The notes under the pieces are model-generated. The model searched no databases, was not told where the DNA came from, and saw only the letters and a list, made by a program, of their open reading frames with translations. This document shows, piece after piece, positions 10,927 through 11,563 of a stretch of 11,563 nt of DNA. The DNA is taken from assembly GCA_023134675.1 (NCBI GenBank), contig JAGLUQ010000015.1:1-11563 (forward strand), in the 5' to 3' direction. The DNA is from Candidatus Aenigmatarchaeota archaeon. Its GTDB lineage: Archaea; EX4484-52; GLR71. Position numbers and translations under genes: made by a program. Each line of letters opens with the position of its first letter. Position 1 is the first letter of the stretch.

Positions 10927-11563
10927 ATGTCGGGAAACAGGCAATTTATATTATCTTTATTATTTATCTTAATGCTGGTCCCTGCCGCATTCAGCACCTC
11001 TGTTGAAGTCAATGTTATTGAATTATTGAATACAGATATAAAATACATTGATTGCTGCATGCTAAACAGCAATGTCATGTCTGCAAGTTATGATGTGTTC
11101 AATTCAGGAAGTGTTGCCTATGCTGCCCGTATTCGGCTTGATATAGTGGATGAGACCAAAAAAGTCACATCAATCTGGAGCAGCGAATCTCTGCTTAATC
11201 CTGGTGAGAGAGACACAATCAATATGTATTGGTATGAACCGGAAGACAAAACAATTACAGCAAATGCAAGACTTTACAGAGCTTATGACATTGTTGATAT
11301 TGGAAATGTTACATGGGTTTTTGACGATGCTTCAACATCCTCCGGTGCGATAGACATTGAGAAAATTCGCGTATATGATGACAGGATCAAAATTAAGATC
11401 ACCGCAGAAAATGATACCGGAAAGATAATTGTCTATCCCGTAAAATATACAGCAGGATGGCTTTTTGAGCAGAATGTTATTGAAGATGTGATTGCAGAAA
11501 AATCAAGAACAGTCTACATGGATTATGATGCTGGCGTGTTCCGTGAAGCAGAGATTACCCTGG
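10927..11563 (+). CDS. Secreted Ig-like surface protein (3' truncated by window end)
   Basis: The frame stays open from ATG 10927 to the window end, giving 212 codons with no stop, so the C-terminus lies outside. The N-terminus M-S-G-N-R-Q is followed by a hydrophobic signal peptide (about 7-23) with A-A-F-S as plausible cleavage site. A CARDB-like beta-sandwich (~25-120) shows Y-D-V-F-N-S-G-S-V-A, then L-N-P-G-E-R-D and W-Y-E-P; a second beta-rich segment begins around residue 125. Adjacent cysteines (C43-C44) near the start of the mature part are unusual and may pair with residues further on. Few sequons (G-N-V-T, E-N-D-T). GGTG six bases upstream supports the start. It follows the signal-anchored Ig-like protein by 12 bases and is probably in one operon with it. 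Whether it ends in a membrane anchor cannot be seen. Function not recognised. Confidence 0.8.
   Translation, partial: MSGNRQFILSLLFILMLVPAAFSTSVEVNVIELLNTDIKYIDCCMLNSNVMSASYDVFNSGSVAYAARIRLDIVDETKKVTSIWSSESLLNPGERDTINMYWYEPEDKTITANARLYRAYDIVDIGNVTWVFDDASTSSGAIDIEKIRVYDDRIKIKITAENDTGKIIVYPVKYTAGWLFEQNVIEDVIAEKSRTVYMDYDAGVFREAEITL

Noticed and set aside
11150..11353. 67-codon plus-strand open frame
   Set aside because: It lies inside the signal-peptide Ig-like gene that starts at 10927 in another frame and runs off the window; that gene has a signal peptide and ribosome binding site, while the small frame has neither.

Overview
The window looks archaeal. Promoter-like sites are TATA boxes rather than -35/-10 pairs, ribosome binding sites are of the GGTG/GTGAT kind, DNA is AT-rich, and the proteins are sequon-rich, signal-peptide-bearing surface proteins with Ig-like folds plus a HerA/VirB4-class ATPase. 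A small-genome DPANN-type archaeon (Woesearchaeota/Pacearchaeota-like) would fit, but that placement is inference from style, not from a marker gene. There are no RNA genes, CRISPR arrays or insertion sequences, and no gene-free stretch longer than 83 bases.

Region 1 (1-8808, plus strand) is a compact three-gene block: the C-terminal third of a HerA/VirB4-like P-loop ATPase (1-555, truncated by the window edge); a 757-residue cytosolic coiled-coil scaffold with Pro-rich and highly charged linkers (626-2899); and a giant 1967-residue type I membrane protein (2905-8808) with about 1,830 residues outside the cell, one transmembrane helix and a roughly 80-residue cytosolic tail. The scaffold and the cytosolic tail of the giant protein carry the same helical-hairpin signature, L-x2-L-[DE]-x7-I-x4-Y-x3-K, three times in the former and once in the latter, always without gaps. 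This is direct sequence support for a physical or evolutionary link between the two, and it makes the block a candidate for an undescribed envelope-spanning machine: ATPase, cytosolic coiled-coil scaffold and a very long glycosylated surface stalk.

Region 2 (8847-11563) holds four small envelope proteins. One lies on the minus strand (8847-9206; two hydrophobic segments, two extracellular Cys). It is divergent from a plus-strand set: a type I membrane protein with two Ig-like domains (9275-10282), a signal-anchored protein with one Ig-like domain (10366-10914), and a secreted or anchored Ig-like protein that runs off the window (10927-11563). The last two are 12 bases apart and probably co-transcribed. 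A TATA-like palindromic stretch lies between the divergent genes.

Taken together the window is an archaeal cell-surface locus. The giant protein carries about 120 N-glycosylation sequons (hand count), almost all outside the membrane, and contains a 223/222-residue tandem duplication with a nearly identical 44-base patch. No enzyme of known chemistry other than the ATPase can be recognised, so the purpose (DNA or protein transfer, adhesion to a host cell, or a pilus-like assembly) stays open.
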